Below are positions 5,768 through 7,385 of a stretch of 7,385 bases of DNA, piece by piece. The position numbers were made by a program, and so were the translations under genes. Within the stretch, counting starts at the first letter, position 1; every line of letters starts with the position of its first letter. The notes under the pieces are model-generated. The model did no database searches and was not told where the DNA came from. It saw nothing but the letters and a program-made list of their open reading frames with translations. Source of the stretch: Chloroflexia bacterium (GTDB lineage Bacteria > Chloroflexota > Chloroflexia > Thermobaculales > Thermobaculaceae); NCBI GenBank assembly GCA_013695265.1, contig JACDAU010000091.1, forward strand, positions 1 through 7,385, given 5' to 3'.

Positions 5768-6288
5768 CCGGTGACCAGAATACCGACCAGCCAGAGGAGA
5801 AGCTAGTAGCAGCGGTCGCACGTTTAGAGCAACTGCTGCCCGGCGTGGTGGAGGAGTCCGTCGTCCACCGTGGAGACACGGCGATCCGCGTGCCACGGGA
5901 GCGCATTGTTGAGGTGTGCGCTGTTCTGCGCGATGACGAGCAGACCAACTTTGACTACCTCGTAGACGTGACCGCCGTGGACTGGGATCTGCGCGAGCCG
6001 CGCTTCGATGTGGTCTATCACCTGTACAGCATTCCACTCAACCACTGCCTGCGAATCAAGGTCGGCGTGGACGAGGGTGTGGCGGTTCCTACTCTAACGG
6101 GACTGTGGCACGCCGCGAACTGGGGCGAGCGCGAAACGTACGACATGTTTGGAATCACGTTCGAGGGGCATCCTGATCTGCGCCGGATCCTGCTGCCGGA
6201 GGACTGGGAAGACGGCTTTCCGCTTCGCAAGGACTTCGCGATAGGCGGCTATGGGATCTGGGCTGCGGATAATGTGCCGTTCCGATAG
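5764..6288 (+). CDS. nuoC: NADH-quinone oxidoreductase subunit C
   Basis: NuoC (the 30-kDa subunit in mitochondria, NDUFS3) is a structural subunit of the connecting module in the peripheral arm, packed against NuoD. It has no cofactor. The 174-aa protein begins with a charged, variable stretch (about 1-20). It then shows FDYLVDVTAVDW (about 61-72) and the family signature: HAANWGERETYDMFGITFEG, then HPDLRRILLPEDW and FPLRKDF. It is a separate gene, not the NuoCD fusion of enterobacteria. ATG 5764 overlaps the nuoB stop as ATGA. The frame is open further upstream, but that part lies within nuoB and reads as out-of-frame sequence. A GGAG at 5749-5752 lies 11 nt upstream. Identification is very secure. 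Confidence 0.96.
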   Translation: MTGDQNTDQPEEKLVAAVARLEQLLPGVVEESVVHRGDTAIRVPRERIVEVCAVLRDDEQTNFDYLVDVTAVDWDLREPRFDVVYHLYSIPLNHCLRIKVGVDEGVAVPTLTGLWHAANWGERETYDMFGITFEGHPDLRRILLPEDWEDGFPLRKDFAIGGYGIWAADNVPFR

Positions 6289-6309
6289 CCTTGGGCTACA
6301 GACGACACC

Positions 6310-6316
6310 AGGAAAG
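6310..6316 (+). promoter_or_regulatory. Ribosome binding site deciding the nuoD start
   Basis: AGGAAAG lies 6 nt before ATG 6323. Another ATG at 6319 is only 2 nt from this site and runs into TAG after three codons (ATG AAT GAG TAG), so 6323 is the start of nuoD. Confidence 0.75.
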
Positions 6317-6322
6317 ATATGA

Positions 6323-7385
6323 ATGAGTAGCCGCTTTGATGTTCACGAGCTAAAAGAACAGGAGATGGTCCTCAACATGGGGCCGCAGCACCCCAGCACC
6401 CACGGGGTGCTCCGGGTTGTGCTCCACCTCGACGGCGAGAACATCCGCCAGGCAATCCCGTATATTGGCTATTTGCACCGAGGCACCGAGAAGCTCGCCG
6501 AGGCGCACAAGTACTACCATTCCATCACGCACACCGACCGAATGGACTACCTCGCCGCCCCCTCGAACAATCTCGCATATATACAGGCAATCGAGAAGCT
6601 GCTGGGGATCGAAGAGAACGTGCCGGAGCGCGCGCAGTACATGCGCGTAATAATGGCCGAACTCGCCCGCATCGCGAGCCACCTCGTATGGCTCGGAACC
6701 CACGCGCTCGATATCGGCGCCCTGAGCCTGTTTCTCTATACCTTCCGCGAGCGCGAGATGATTCTCGATCTGTTCGAGCGGTACTGCGGCGCGCGTCTGA
6801 CGACGAGCATGATGCGCGTCGGTGGGATGCCCGCAGATTTGCCCAACAACTGGATGGAGCAGCTTGAGGACTTCATGAAGGTCATGCCCGAGAGAATCCG
6901 GGAATATGAAAACTTGCTCAAGAACAACCCGATCTGGATTCGCCGCACGCACGGGGTCGGCATTATCTCCGCAGCGGACGCCGTGAGCTACGGCCTGACG
7001 GGCGCGTGTCTGCGCGGTTCCGGCGTAAACTACGATGTGCGCAAGGCGCGGCCCTACCAGGTGTACGATCGTTTCGACTTCGAGGTGCCGTTGCGCACGG
7101 ACGGGGACGTATACGCCCGCTACCGCGTCCGCGTCGAGGAGATGGTCCAGAGCCTGCGGATCCTGCGCCAGGCGGCGGATCAGATGCCCACCGACGGTGC
7201 CTGGATTGCGGACCTGCCGGACTATGTACTGCCGAGCAAGGTGGACGCGATGACGACGATCGAGGGGCAGACGCGTCACTTCGTACTCGTGATCCACGGA
7301 TTCAAGGCGCCGCCGGGCGAGGTGTACAAGGCGGTCGAGGCGCCGAAGGGTGAGCTCGGCTACTACTTCGTGAGCACAGGCGGAA
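6323..7385 (+). CDS. nuoD: NADH-quinone oxidoreductase subunit D, partial at the right edge
   Basis: NuoD (49-kDa subunit, NDUFS2) forms the quinone-reduction pocket of complex I together with NuoB. The first 354 codons are present and the rest lies beyond the window. The N-terminus has NMGPQHPSTHGVLRVVLHL (18-36). H27 corresponds to the quinone-site His59 of the mature mammalian protein. Arg53 in IGYLHRGTEKL (48-58) corresponds to the dimethylated Arg85, and Tyr76 in DRMDY (72-76) to the quinone-binding Tyr108. Later landmarks are THALDIGA, FEREMILDLFERYCGAR-like helices, GACLRGSGVNYDVRKARPY, and VEAPKGELGYYFVSTGG at the edge. Numbers for the mammalian protein come from counting a remembered sequence. 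The gene follows nuoC after 34 nt with its own ribosome site. It is the fourth gene of the operon; later nuo genes are expected to the right. Confidence 0.96.
   Translation, partial: MSSRFDVHELKEQEMVLNMGPQHPSTHGVLRVVLHLDGENIRQAIPYIGYLHRGTEKLAEAHKYYHSITHTDRMDYLAAPSNNLAYIQAIEKLLGIEENVPERAQYMRVIMAELARIASHLVWLGTHALDIGALSLFLYTFREREMILDLFERYCGARLTTSMMRVGGMPADLPNNWMEQLEDFMKVMPERIREYENLLKNNPIWIRRTHGVGIISAADAVSYGLTGACLRGSGVNYDVRKARPYQVYDRFDFEVPLRTDGDVYARYRVRVEEMVQSLRILRQAADQMPTDGAWIADLPDYVLPSKVDAMTTIEGQTRHFVLVIHGFKAPPGEVYKAVEAPKGELGYYFVSTGG

Noticed and set aside
5324..6037. A 237-codon minus-strand frame across nuoB and nuoC
   Set aside because: It spans two well-identified genes and has an Arg/His-rich composition typical of a shadow frame.
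6350..7297. A 315-codon minus-strand open frame antisense to nuoD
   Set aside because: nuoD is read clearly on the plus strand with conserved motifs throughout; the antisense frame is rich in His, Arg and Val and has no recognisable domain.

Overview
The window is about 60% GC and densely coded. It holds eight protein genes in three groups, with no RNA genes, mobile elements or CRISPR arrays. The gene content suggests an aerobic, respiring bacterium: a 14-subunit-type complex I operon, ResB-type cytochrome c maturation and glutamine-dependent NAD synthetase. The HisJ/NadE/MidA/HIT set next to nuoABCD resembles Chloroflexota of the Thermomicrobia type. That placement is impressionistic, rests on remembered families, and was not tested by any search.

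Layout: (a) 1-2069, minus strand: nadE (GTG start, 577 aa), then after about 100 nt the first 78 codons of a ResB-like membrane protein that runs off the left edge. (b) 2214-3032, plus strand: a lone PHP-family histidinol-phosphatase (hisJ/hisK type), divergent from nadE. (c) 3078-4707, minus strand: an Ap4A-phosphorylase-like HIT protein whose 3' end overlaps by 17 nt the start of a MidA/NDUFAF7-family (COG1565) methyltransferase. (d) From about 4817 to the right edge, plus strand: nuoA-nuoB-nuoC-nuoD, with ATGA overlaps at A/B and B/C. nuoD is cut after 354 codons.

Functional reading: the genes centre on NAD and electron transport. NadE makes NAD, Nuo oxidises NADH, and ResB would help mature the c-type cytochromes downstream. 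The most interesting link is MidA with NuoD. In mitochondria the MidA homologue NDUFAF7 dimethylates Arg85 of NDUFS2, the NuoD homologue. The same arginine, in an LHRGTEKL motif, is present here as Arg53 of NuoD, and the MidA gene lies in the operon divergent from nuo. This suggests a bacterial version of this complex I assembly modification.

Regulation: two sigma70-like promoters are readable. One (TTGACG-17-TAGAAT) drives nadE. The other is an extended -10 (TGATATAAT with TTGAAG 19 nt upstream) driving nuo. In both, the predicted transcript begins almost exactly at a strong Shine-Dalgarno sequence. At nuo that Shine-Dalgarno lies ahead of a 23-codon ORF that overlaps the probable GTG start of nuoA out of frame, so nuoA's start, or the sequence there, deserves checking.
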